DNA of 61,482 nucleotides, taken from Hymenobacter mucosus. Its GTDB lineage: Bacteria > Bacteroidota > Bacteroidia > Cytophagales > Hymenobacteraceae. This document shows positions 24,447 through 35,750 of this stretch, piece after piece. The first letter of the stretch is position 1. Every line of letters begins with the position of its first letter. Under the pieces are notes generated by a model. It saw only the letters and a program-made list of their open reading frames with translations. It ran no database searches and was not told the origin of the DNA. The stretch is taken from positions 1 through 61,482 of the forward strand of contig NZ_FZNS01000017.1 of assembly GCF_900188255.1 (NCBI RefSeq), read 5' to 3'. A program made the position numbers and the translations under genes.

Positions 24447-25031
24447 CTACTTTTTCTCCAGCCCGGTGAGGAGCATGGTAATGATGTTGTCTTCCAACTC
24501 TTCGGCCGATAGCTCGCGGCCGGGACGGTACCAGAGCTCAACCCAGCGCACGGCCGACAGAATGGTGAACAGGGCCACCGACACGTTGACGGGCTGAAAC
24601 TCGCCTGCGGCAATGCCTTGCTCAATCAGGGCGGCAAATCCCTTTTCGTACTGCTTGCGGGCTTGCTTGAACTCCGTGAGGGCAGGCTCTCGCAGGTACT
24701 TCCAATCGTGATTACCCACCGATACGGCCGCGCCGTCCTCAATCATGAGGCGGATGTGCAGACGAATCAGGGACTTGATTTTCTCGACGTACGGCGCGGC
24801 AGTGGCTTCTATTTCGGCCAACTGGGAAATGTAAGTGCTCGACACGCGGAAGCAAATCAGCTCCAGAATCTCGTCTTTAGACTTGATGTGGTTGTACATG
24901 CTAGCGGCTTCAATGCCCACTTCGCCGGCTAAATCGCGCATAGAAGTGCCACTAAAGCCTTTTTGCTTGAACAGCTTAGCCGCTTCTTCCAGGATGAGCT
25001 GCCGTTTGTTGGTTTTGCGTGTCGTAATCAT
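24447..25031 (-). CDS. paaR: TetR family regulator, candidate PaaR
   Basis: A 194-residue repressor. The N-terminal helix-turn-helix reads RQLILEEAAKLFKQKGFSGT, then SMRDLAGEVGIEAASMYNHI with the recognition helix. The C-terminal ligand domain (about 75-194) is helical. It is encoded between paaK and paaE, where Bacteroidota and Thermus-type phenylacetate clusters keep a phenylacetyl-CoA-responsive TetR repressor. It probably binds the palindromes upstream of paaA and paaK, releasing in the presence of phenylacetyl-CoA; this is inference. It lies 42 nt after paaK and 2 nt before paaE. Confidence 0.85.
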   Translation of the reverse strand: MITTRKTNKRQLILEEAAKLFKQKGFSGTSMRDLAGEVGIEAASMYNHIKSKDEILELICFRVSSTYISQLAEIEATAAPYVEKIKSLIRLHIRLMIEDGAAVSVGNHDWKYLREPALTEFKQARKQYEKGFAALIEQGIAAGEFQPVNVSVALFTILSAVRWVELWYRPGRELSAEELEDNIITMLLTGLEKK

Positions 25032-25073
25032 AGGTGGGAAGTAGAAGGTCAGTAGCCGTACGCCAACGGCCTT

Positions 25074-26414
25074 CTAAAGATTGCGCAAATCTTTGACGCG
25101 ACTTAATTTGCCGCCTTCACTACGCGGCAGTTGCCCGCAGCCAAGCAGCGTCACTTTCATGCTTAGGCCAATGTTGTCCTTGATTTTCTTGGCAAAAGCG
25201 CCCTTCAACTTCTGTAGGCACTCGTGCTGTTGCACAACCTCCTCGGTTAGTGTTTCGAGGCCTAGCTGGCGCATCAGTTGCTCGTCTACCTCCACGCTTA
25301 TTTCTACCTCATCCATGCTGCCCTGGCGCGAGGCTACTACCTGGTAACAGGGGCTCACGTGGTCGAGGGTGCTGATGATGTCCTCTACCTGCGTAGGGAA
25401 AAAGTTGACGCCGCGAATGATGAGCATATCATCGGCGCGGCCCCGGATGGGGGCCATCTTCACGTGGGTGCGCTTGTAAGAGTGCTCGTAGTATATAGTA
25501 GTGATGTCGCCGGTCCAGTAGCGCAGAATGGGCATGGCCTTCTTGGTGAGCGTGGTAAGTACCAATACGCCATACTCACCCTCCGCCACCGGCTCGCCAG
25601 TTTCACGGTCTACCACTTCAGGGTAGAAGTGGTCTTCCCAGATGTAGCTGCCCGTGCCCCGCTCGTCCGCATCTTCCTGAGACACACCTGGGCCGATAAT
25701 CTCGCTAAGGCCGTAGATGTTGGTGGCTTCTACCTTGAGACCCTGCTGTACTTGGTGACGGATGGCCTCGCTCCAAGGCTCGGCCCCCAGTACTGCGTAG
25801 CGCAGGTTAATGGCTTCCAGCGGAATACTACGGCGCTTGACCTCCTCAGCCAATACCTGAGCGTAGGAAGGAGTAGCGCAAATGATTTCGGGCCGAAAAT
25901 CCTGTAGTAACTGCAGCTGCCGGTCGGTGCTGCCGCCCGATACGGGAATGACCGTGAGGCCCAGCTTTTCGGCGCCGTAGTGAATGCCCAGGCCGCCCGT
26001 GAATAGGCCGTAGCCGTAGGCATTCTGCATTTTCATGCCCGGTCGGCAGCCCGCCGCGGCCAAGGAGCGCGCCACTACCTCCGCAAATATGCCCAGGTCC
26101 TCGGCTGTGTAGCCTACTACCGTTGCTTTACCGGTGGTGCCGCTAGAGCAGTGCAGGCGTGCTACCTCCTGCTGGGGCACCGCAAACAAGCCAAACGGGT
26201 AGTTGTCGCGGAAGTCTGTTTTCTTGGTGAAGCCCAATTGTGGCAGGTCCTCTAGGCCTCGGAAGGTGGCAGGATTAATACCTAGGGCATCAAACTTCTG
26301 CTGGTAAAACGGCACCCGCTGATACACATACTGCACCTGCTCCTTCAGGCGAGCATTTTGCAAGGCCCGAAGCTGCGGTAGCGGCAGGCGTTCTATGTCG
26401 GGGTTGAATAGCAT
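25074..26414 (-). CDS. paaK: Phenylacetate-CoA ligase PaaK
   Basis: A 446-residue AMP-forming ligase that activates phenylacetate with ATP and CoA as the first pathway step. The adenylate loop is CSSGTTGKATVVGYT (about residues 92-106), followed by the A5-type YGLSEIIGPGVS and, in the C-terminal domain, LRYWTGDIT and RGRADDMLIIRGVNFFPTQ. The C-terminal PaaK-type domain ends SEGGKLSRVKDLR with the catalytic lysine. Length fits the family (about 430-450). The ATG at 26414 is preceded by a candidate operator. First gene of paaK-paaR-paaE. Confidence 0.95.
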   Translation of the reverse strand: MLFNPDIERLPLPQLRALQNARLKEQVQYVYQRVPFYQQKFDALGINPATFRGLEDLPQLGFTKKTDFRDNYPFGLFAVPQQEVARLHCSSGTTGKATVVGYTAEDLGIFAEVVARSLAAAGCRPGMKMQNAYGYGLFTGGLGIHYGAEKLGLTVIPVSGGSTDRQLQLLQDFRPEIICATPSYAQVLAEEVKRRSIPLEAINLRYAVLGAEPWSEAIRHQVQQGLKVEATNIYGLSEIIGPGVSQEDADERGTGSYIWEDHFYPEVVDRETGEPVAEGEYGVLVLTTLTKKAMPILRYWTGDITTIYYEHSYKRTHVKMAPIRGRADDMLIIRGVNFFPTQVEDIISTLDHVSPCYQVVASRQGSMDEVEISVEVDEQLMRQLGLETLTEEVVQQHECLQKLKGAFAKKIKDNIGLSMKVTLLGCGQLPRSEGGKLSRVKDLRNL

Positions 26415-26464
26415 GGGTGGGGCAAGAAGAGTGGCAGGAGCAGCAAGGTACTAACTAATTATAG

Positions 26465-26478
26465 CAAACGAATGTTTG
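26465..26478. promoter_or_regulatory. Candidate PaaR operator upstream of paaK
   Basis: The palindrome CAAAC-GAAT-GTTTG lies 50 nt upstream of the paaK start, with an adjoining second GTTTG at 26482. It shares the core AACGAATGTT, including the GAAT spacer, with the site in front of paaA. A TATAAT-like stretch (minus strand, 26457-26463) lies just downstream, so repressor binding would block the promoter. Confidence 0.65.
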
Positions 26479-27243
26479 TTAGTTTGCATTGAGAAAATAG
26501 TAAGAAGGGCGACTGCCTTTTCACTGCGTATAGTCAGCTTTTGCCCTAGTTACATGCAAAGTGTGTAATCACTTACAAAAGAAAAAACGATGTTTACTGC
26601 CATTATATCTACCTATTCGATCATCTTATAAGTGGGTATGGTAGTTCTTTCCTGAGGTAAGTAGTGTGAGAAGGCTGAAAGCTATTTAGGCCTTTGCCTG
26701 TTGCATGATGCTATATACACTAGGGTAGAAACACTATGGGATGGTGCCACTGCTTGCTAGTCACATTCCTTAGCTTGATCTGATGGGAAGTGACAACTTA
26801 GCCTCCTCTATTTTGTAACTGACCTTGGGCAATAGGACGCCAATCCGCGTGTTCATAGCAGAAGTAATACAGCTAGATATTTCTCCGCTACTAGTGCCTT
26901 ATAGGTGCTTCTGGTGCGGCAGCCACCCAAAGGCCCCATAAATGAGGTAAGTAGAAACATTAATTCACCAAATGAAGCGCCTACATATTGTGGGGAACTG
27001 GTGATGAACCACTGGATGATACTTACAAAATTTTGGCTTTTTGCTTAAAGGGGAAATATGGTGGATGTGTGTTTTTTATAGTTATTTGTTTGTAAAACAG
27101 ATGCTTATGTGCATAGATTTGGAAAATGCCTTTTGTAAGGTGAGTGAATACTTATAAAAAATGACCAATCACTTACCATTTGTAAAAAATCCTTTGTAGT
27201 ATTGCACAGGCTTTCAGCACAACCCCACCCGTTAAGAAAGCCT
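26479..27243. other. AT-rich gene-free stretch
   Basis: About 765 nt clearly richer in A+T than the surroundings, without a convincing gene on either strand. A motif of the form ACTTACAAAA or ACTTATAAAA recurs loosely (near 26571, 27021, 27151). It borders the repeats at 27244 and may be remnant foreign DNA. Only the upstream part of the paaK promoter can be assigned. Confidence 0.4.
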
Positions 27244-27322
27244 AATTCCCACGTTCTGATTACCGGATGAATTCCCACCTAGTCCGGCAATTTCGTTGAC
27301 AACCGATCAGCTCAATTCCCAC
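27244..27322. repeat. Three copies of AATTCCCAC, possible IS end
   Basis: AATTCCCAC (GTGGGAATT on the other strand) occurs at 27244-27252, 27270-27278 and 27314-27322, with CCGG-containing sequences between them. Serial short repeats of this kind are found at the ends of IS21-family elements. No transposase frame accompanies them here, so this is at most an orphan end. Confidence 0.4.
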
Positions 27323-27356
27323 AACTGGCTGCCATCGGGATCCGAAACAAATGCAA

Positions 27357-27400
27357 CCGGCCGAACCAGAAGACGCTTCTGGTTCGGCCGGCCTGTTTTT
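27357..27400 (+). terminator. 16-bp hairpin followed by T run
   Basis: A perfect stem (27357-27372 and 27376-27391) with a 3-nt loop ACG and a plus-strand tail ending GTTTTT. On the minus strand the tail is T-rich but broken. It lies about 85 nt beyond the end of the EamA gene (27484, minus strand) and probably ends that transcript as well as any rightward transcription. Confidence 0.75.
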
Positions 27401-27483
27401 AAGCTGTGCTGAATAGGCATGCTTGTACTGAGCTAGTGCAAGTAGCAGTTCGTAGTCAGAGTAAGAAGCGTAGTAGGTGCGCG

Positions 27484-27900
27484 CTATCCCCAAATCAAGA
27501 CTAGGGTGCCTACGATGATAAGGCCGGCGCCAATGCCTGCTTGCCACGTGAGCTGCTCGCCCAAGAACACCACTGAAAGAAGAATGGCTAGGGCTACGCT
27601 CAGCTTATCGACGGGGGCAACCTGCGACACCTTGCCTAGTTGTAGGGCGCGGAAATAAAAAATCCAGGAAAGCCCGGTAGCCAGACCCGACAAGCCCAGA
27701 AATAGCAAGTTGGTGCGCGTGAGGGTGTGTACCTGCTCTAGCCCACCCCGGAAGTACACAATACCCCAGGCTAGCACAAGAATAACCACGGTGCGCACCG
27801 CCGTAGCCAAATTGGAGTCTACTCCCTTGATGCCAATTTTGGCCATAACGGCCGTGAGAGCCGCAAAGAGTGCGGAGAGTAGCGCGTAGATCCACCACAT
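27484..27900 (-). CDS. Half-size EamA/DMT transporter
   Basis: A 138-residue membrane protein with about five hydrophobic segments, matching one EamA domain (MWWIYALLSALFAALTAVMAKIGIKGV at the start, LSVALAILLSVVFLGEQLTWQ near the end). Full-length drug/metabolite transporters carry two such domains in one chain; single-domain members usually act as dimers. Substrate unknown. It is a paralogue of the protein at 43175-43603, with the same length, start and general layout (K-GIK-V-S, then F-AL--G and the E--TWQ motif). Confidence 0.85.
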   Translation of the reverse strand: MWWIYALLSALFAALTAVMAKIGIKGVDSNLATAVRTVVILVLAWGIVYFRGGLEQVHTLTRTNLLFLGLSGLATGLSWIFYFRALQLGKVSQVAPVDKLSVALAILLSVVFLGEQLTWQAGIGAGLIIVGTLVLIWG

Positions 27901-27983
27901 AAAAAGCAGAGAAAAGAAATAGCCTCGGAGACTCTACTACGGGGTAGAACTCTGCAAGGCTATGGCTGTGCGCGCATGAGCAG

Positions 27984-28826
27984 CTACTGGGGCTGCCAAG
28001 TAAAGCTAAAGCCTGGTGCCCCACTCAGCCCGGTGGTAGCGCCCATGGAATAGTTGGGCAGCCAGGTAGGCCGGAAGTTCATGCCGGTGGGGAGCGTGGG
28101 TTTGCGGCCCCATCGGTTGCGGTGCGTGAGGTAGCCCAAGTGGGCAGACAAAATACCGAAGCCGGCCCCGGCCACTACATCGCTCTGCCAGTGCTTGCTG
28201 TTAATCATGCGCAGGGCGGCTACGCTCGTGGCAATGGTATACGCCCCAATGCCGTACCACTGGCTTCGGTCGCGGAACTCATTGTGCACAATGCTAGCCG
28301 CCAGGAAAGCCTGCGCAGTGTGGCCCGAGGGAAACGAGAGGTTGTCGGAGCCATCGGGGCGGGTTTCGCGGGTTAAGTTCTTAACCAGAAAAACGCTGGT
28401 GAGCATGATAGCCTCGCTCTTGAGCACCACCAGCCCAATGTTGATTCGGTCGTTGCGCGACTCTACCCCGGCCAGGGCCACAGCCCCCAACTCCAGGTAG
28501 GGCGCCAAAATCAGGAAGTCGTCGGCGCGGGTGCGGAAGGTGGGAAATACCTTATGAATGTCGCGGTTTGCCTCCTGGTTCGTGTAGAAGCCCCCCCCAT
28601 TGAAGGTGTAAGCCCCGTACCCAATGAGAACGGCCGGCACGACGGTAGCTTTTACCAGCTTGCCCTTGTACCACGGCTGCTTTACTACCGTGGGTACGCC
28701 ACTTGGATTTTCAAACTTGTGGGTAGTGTCGGCAGGTACGGTGGGTAGTACCTGTGCACTACTAGTAGTAAACGAGCTGGCCCAGATAGCCACCCCCAAT
28801 ACGCCCTGGTATAAACGAGACTTCAT
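27984..28826 (-). CDS. PAP2 family phosphatase, secreted/membrane-bound
   Basis: A 280-residue protein with a signal peptide (MKSRLYQGVLGVAIWASSF...SAQ). The phosphatidic acid phosphatase 2 signature is present: KNLTRETRP (K-x6-RP), then LSFPSGHTAQAF (SGH) and SKHWQSDVVAG (with His and Asp). Family members dephosphorylate lipid phosphates such as undecaprenyl pyrophosphate. The start at 28826 places the signal peptide first; an upstream frame to 28961 is disregarded. Substrate not known. Confidence 0.88.
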   Translation of the reverse strand: MKSRLYQGVLGVAIWASSFTTSSAQVLPTVPADTTHKFENPSGVPTVVKQPWYKGKLVKATVVPAVLIGYGAYTFNGGGFYTNQEANRDIHKVFPTFRTRADDFLILAPYLELGAVALAGVESRNDRINIGLVVLKSEAIMLTSVFLVKNLTRETRPDGSDNLSFPSGHTAQAFLAASIVHNEFRDRSQWYGIGAYTIATSVAALRMINSKHWQSDVVAGAGFGILSAHLGYLTHRNRWGRKPTLPTGMNFRPTWLPNYSMGATTGLSGAPGFSFTWQPQ

Positions 28827-28925
28827 CAACGAAAATGCTTCAACACCTGCTACGACCACCAGGTACCGTACTGCCCCAGGCTGGGTAGTAACTGCGTGCC
28901 GGGGCTGCCTCAGTACAATATGAGT

Positions 28926-28985
28926 AAAAAAAAGCTTGCTGTCTGATCTGCCGCTCAGCAAACCAGACAGCCAGACAGCAAGCTT
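28926..28985 (-). terminator. Intrinsic terminator of the STAS-like/kinase transcript
   Basis: A 14-bp stem (28932-28945 and 28972-28985) with a 26-nt loop. On the minus strand it is followed by eight T residues. It lies about 145 nt beyond the stop of the STAS-like gene at 29130 and so marks the end of the leftward signalling transcript. Confidence 0.8.
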
Positions 28986-29129
28986 GGGTTACGTAATCGT
29001 TAAGCCAATGTTATGTTGTGATTACCAGGCGTGTGCTATGCGCCTAGCAGTGCTGCCACATGCACCGTGAGTTATGGTAGGCCTAGTAATGAAAACGTGC
29101 CATCTACTCCGTAGCCACCTTGGAAGGTG

Positions 29130-29501
29130 CTAGTGCAGGGGAGTACGCAAAAACTCTACCGGACCCATGTAGCTGGTAGCCGGCAAAATGCGCATCAGCA
29201 AGTGCATGCCATAGGACCGAAGCTCCTCCAAGACAGAATTGGTCAGCCCGCACCAAAACAACGTAGCCCCCACGGTACGCGCGTACCGTTCGGTGTTGAG
29301 CAAGGCGCGTTGCCCCGTGCGGTTTAGGTAGCTGAGCTGCCGACAGTCGATCCAGAGGATGGTGATGCCCGTGCTGAGCAGCCGTCGTAATCGTTGCTCT
29401 AGCTCCTGCGCATCGGCAATGGTGGCGCAAGGTCCGCGCAACTGCAAGCCCATGCGACCGGGGCTACCCCCCGCATACAGCGTCAATCGATTCGTGTCCA
29501 T
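29130..29501 (-). CDS. STAS-like protein, paralogue of 6455-6868
   Basis: A 123-residue protein (start MDTNRLTLYAG at 29501) with the STAS-like core IDCRQLSYLNRTGQRALL and LFWCGLTNSVLEELR. In the loop where anti-sigma-factor antagonists carry DSSG it has NRTG. About half of the 66 core positions match the protein at 6455. It lies 100 nt downstream of the PAS histidine kinase, in the same direction, and shares its terminator, so it is a possible output or partner of that kinase. Role inferred. Confidence 0.6.
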   Translation of the reverse strand: MDTNRLTLYAGGSPGRMGLQLRGPCATIADAQELEQRLRRLLSTGITILWIDCRQLSYLNRTGQRALLNTERYARTVGATLFWCGLTNSVLEELRSYGMHLLMRILPATSYMGPVEFLRTPLH

Positions 29502-29601
29502 GTCCAGGGAGGGGAGAAAAGTGACCGGGAAAGCCTGCGTGCAAGCTGTCAGTAAAGTACGCTTTCCACTGGACGAGGTAATAGGGGGGAAACGCTGAAT
29601 T

Positions 29602-32385
29602 TTAGCTCCGTGTTTTTCCTGATTTCCGCTTGCTATTTGTCGCAGAACCAGACTCTTCGGACGCTGGCAGGGGTAGCTCAAGGCTAACGGTAGTGCCCCG
29701 CCCCAGCAGGGAGCGAATGGTAATGGTGCCACTGAGTAGCTCTACCCGCGTGCGAATACCCGCCAGCCCAATACCCTGCTCGACCCGCTCGGCGTCGGGG
29801 TCGAAGCCGATGCCGTCGTCTTCCACGCTGATGTGTACGATGCCTTCCGCCCGGGCTACCTGCACAAATACCTCCTGGGCCTGGGCGTGCTTCATCACGT
29901 TGCTGAGCAGCTCTTGCACAATGCGGTACACGGCTATTTGCAGGAGGCGGGGCAGGGGCTCGTCCAGGTGCGTGAGGTTGAGGTCTACGGCGAGGTGGCG
30001 AGCCGGCACGCGTTTCACCAGCTCCCGCAAGGCGGTGCTTAAGCCAAAGTCTTCCAGAATGCCAGGGGTTAGCTCAAAAGAAATGCTACGCGTGGCCCGG
30101 ATGGCCTCGTCGAGGAGACGCTGGCTGGTGCGCACCGGTTCCGACGTGGGCATGTTGTCGAGGCTGAGCCGGGTAGCGTACAGTAGCTGGCCCACCCCGT
30201 TGTGCAGGCCCTCCGCAATGCGGCGACGTTCCTCTTCCTGGGTGGTTAGAATGGCCGATAGTACCTCCTTTTGCTGGCGGAGCTTGAGTTGGGTGGTTTC
30301 CGCCTGCAAGGCATTCCGCTCCGTCACGTCGCACGCAATGAGCAGTACGCCACTGCTGCCATCGGGGCCTTCCAGGGGTACAAAGTTGAGGTCAAAAATA
30401 AGGGGCTGGTGCTGGCCCGGCCAGTTTGCATAGGCCGAGGGCTGCCCGGCTAGTGCCCGTTCAATATGGGGTTGCAGCTCGGGGGCAGTGGCTATGCCGG
30501 GTAGGGCCACGGCCAGGGGCTGGCCCAAGGCCTCGGCCTCGGTGCGGTGGAGCAGCGCGGCGGCTTTGTCGTTCCAGGCCGTCACGTGAAGCTTGGCATT
30601 CAGGGCCACTACTATGTCGATGGTGCTATTAAGAACGCTCTTGGTGAACTCCTGCTCGTTGCGCAGGCGCTCCTTGCCTTGCTCCAGCTCCGTCACGTCA
30701 ATGGAGAAGCACACGCCCTCCTGGCGGTGCTCATCGAAGAAGCCGTAGCTCTGGTAGTAGGCTTCTTCGTTTTCCGCCAGCGGTATTTTAGTTAGGAAAG
30801 AAACCTGCTTGCCCGCTAGCAGCTCCGTGATGCTGGGCGCCATTTGCGGGTACAACGTGCGGCTAGATTTGCCCAGTAAGTCGTCGCCGGTGATGCCAAG
30901 GCGTTGCAAGCCCGCACCCGTAGCCGACAGGTACTCGTCGGTGGGGGCCAGCTGGGTAAGTGCCAAGGGCATGTTTTGCAAGATGTGCTCCAGCAGGCGG
31001 TTCTTGTAGCCCAGCTCTTCCTCGGCTTCGCGGCGGTCCGTAATGTCGCGCATCAGGCCCACAAACCGCTCCCGCTGGCCCCGGTCTCCGCGCAGTACCC
31101 GCCCAAAGGCCGCCAAGTGGCGCACCGTGCCATCGGGCCACACAATGCGGTGCTCCAAATCGAAGGGGATGTTATCGGTGGCGGCGCGCTCCAGGGCAGC
31201 CGCTACGCCGGCTAAGTCATGGGGGTGAATGGCCTCCTGAAGTGTTTGGAACGGGGCCGGGTCGGCACTGAAGGGGCGCCCAAATATCTGCTGGGAGCGA
31301 AAATCCCACGTTACCTGGTTGGTGGTGTAGTCAATTATCCACACTCCGGTGTCGGAAGCCGCCAGGGCCATTTGTAGCCGCTCTTCGCTTTCCTGAACCC
31401 GCCGCGAAGCCTGCTTTTCGAGCGTGATGTCGCGCCAGATGGCGTGCACCATCAAACGGCCGTGGTTTTCGGGGTCGGGCACGGCCGTGAGCAGAATGTC
31501 CTCCCAGAATACCTCCCCGGTAGCCCGCAGGCGCATCCACTCAAAGCGGCAGTGGCCCCGCCGAATGGCTTCTTCCCAGTACACATCGGCTTGCAACAGG
31601 GAAAACTGGCCATTGGCCTGCCGCTCGGGCGAGAATACGGAGGCGTGGCGGCCAATCAGCTCCTCCTTGCTGCGCAGGCCCAACAGACGAAGGGCAGCCT
31701 GGTTACAGTCCACAAAGCGGTTGTCGCGCATGAGCAGCATACCATCCTGGTTTTGGTCGAACAGGATGCGAAAGTGCTGCTCGCTTAGTTCCAGGGCCTG
31801 CTGAAACTGATGCTGCGCCGTTACATCAATCAGGGCCAAGCGGCAGGTGGGCACCGTGGCGGCATCGTCCCACACTTGTCCTTCTACCCGAATGTACAAG
31901 GGTACGGATTCGGCGTTGACCATGTGTAGGTGGCATACTTGGCGGGTACCTGTTTGGCGCAAGCTCGTGAGGTAGTCGCTAAACTCTTCCCGGCACTCTG
32001 GTGCCACAAACAGGGCCAAGCGGCGGCCTCTGGCATTGTTGCGCACAAGGCCCAGCAACTGGCAGGCGCGCATATTGAGCTGCTCAATTACACCAGTTTC
32101 CGTGAGGGTGCAGTATCCTACCGGGGCAAACTCGTAGAGGTCCTCATACTGCTTGCGCAACAACTCGGCCTCAGCCTGAGCTAGTTGCACTTCCTCGTAC
32201 TGCATTTCCAGCTCAATCTGGCTGGTCTGCATTTCCTGTACTAAGCGCTGCACCGAAGCAGGCGTACCATCGGGTAAGCTTTGGGTTACGTGCTGTAGCC
32301 GTTCAGCTTGTTCGCGTAGTCGCTGTAGGGCATGCTGCCGCTTGTCGGGGGTGGGGCGGCCAGTCTCGTTTTCAGGCTCGCTCAT
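29602..32385 (-). CDS. Multi-PAS sensor histidine kinase (HisKA_3 type)
   Basis: A 927-residue cytoplasmic kinase with no membrane segment. A coiled-coil N-terminus (to about residue 75) is followed by about five PAS/PAC units, seen as repeated motifs such as FAPVGYCTLTETG, ILFDQNQDGMLLMRDN, LAASDTGVWIIDY and NSTIDIVVALN. The HisKA_3 phospho-acceptor is His in RRRIAEGLHNGVGQLLY. The HATPase domain has QELLSNVMKHA, DDGIGF and GIGLAGI. Such kinases pair with NarL-type regulators; the one at 36858 is a candidate partner. The ATG at 32385 (MSEPENETGR) is 83 nt beyond the CheB-CheR gene, so the two are likely one operon. Confidence 0.92.
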   Translation of the reverse strand: MSEPENETGRPTPDKRQHALQRLREQAERLQHVTQSLPDGTPASVQRLVQEMQTSQIELEMQYEEVQLAQAEAELLRKQYEDLYEFAPVGYCTLTETGVIEQLNMRACQLLGLVRNNARGRRLALFVAPECREEFSDYLTSLRQTGTRQVCHLHMVNAESVPLYIRVEGQVWDDAATVPTCRLALIDVTAQHQFQQALELSEQHFRILFDQNQDGMLLMRDNRFVDCNQAALRLLGLRSKEELIGRHASVFSPERQANGQFSLLQADVYWEEAIRRGHCRFEWMRLRATGEVFWEDILLTAVPDPENHGRLMVHAIWRDITLEKQASRRVQESEERLQMALAASDTGVWIIDYTTNQVTWDFRSQQIFGRPFSADPAPFQTLQEAIHPHDLAGVAAALERAATDNIPFDLEHRIVWPDGTVRHLAAFGRVLRGDRGQRERFVGLMRDITDRREAEEELGYKNRLLEHILQNMPLALTQLAPTDEYLSATGAGLQRLGITGDDLLGKSSRTLYPQMAPSITELLAGKQVSFLTKIPLAENEEAYYQSYGFFDEHRQEGVCFSIDVTELEQGKERLRNEQEFTKSVLNSTIDIVVALNAKLHVTAWNDKAAALLHRTEAEALGQPLAVALPGIATAPELQPHIERALAGQPSAYANWPGQHQPLIFDLNFVPLEGPDGSSGVLLIACDVTERNALQAETTQLKLRQQKEVLSAILTTQEEERRRIAEGLHNGVGQLLYATRLSLDNMPTSEPVRTSQRLLDEAIRATRSISFELTPGILEDFGLSTALRELVKRVPARHLAVDLNLTHLDEPLPRLLQIAVYRIVQELLSNVMKHAQAQEVFVQVARAEGIVHISVEDDGIGFDPDAERVEQGIGLAGIRTRVELLSGTITIRSLLGRGTTVSLELPLPASEESGSATNSKRKSGKTRS

Positions 32386-32468
32386 AGAATACCAGATAAA
32401 AGAAAGCGTAGGGACGTAGGTCGGTAACTCGGGCGTACGCACCACATACCCTTGAGTTATAGAGGAGC

Positions 32469-35507
<3,039 letters not shown>

Positions 35508-35750
35508 GTAGGGAGAGCAACGGGCAAGCTACCTGGAGATAAGTAGCTGCAGACAGAGCGGGCAAGAAAGAAGTAGTAAAGTCAAAAGTATCGAAATGCA
35601 CGCGCCCAGGGAGGCTGGGGTGGGAAAATATAGTGTGAGCAACCTCGCAAATCTCCACCGTAGTATCCGATAGGTCCGGCTCTGCGTACGTTATCGTATT
35701 GGTTCAGGGGCTTCTATTTTAGAAGTCCTATTACGTTGTTTCTGGTTCCC

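Noticed and set aside
27260..27547. 95-residue minus-strand frame overlapping the EamA gene
   Set aside because: It overlaps the EamA gene at its start and runs through the terminator hairpin; amino acid composition looks random.
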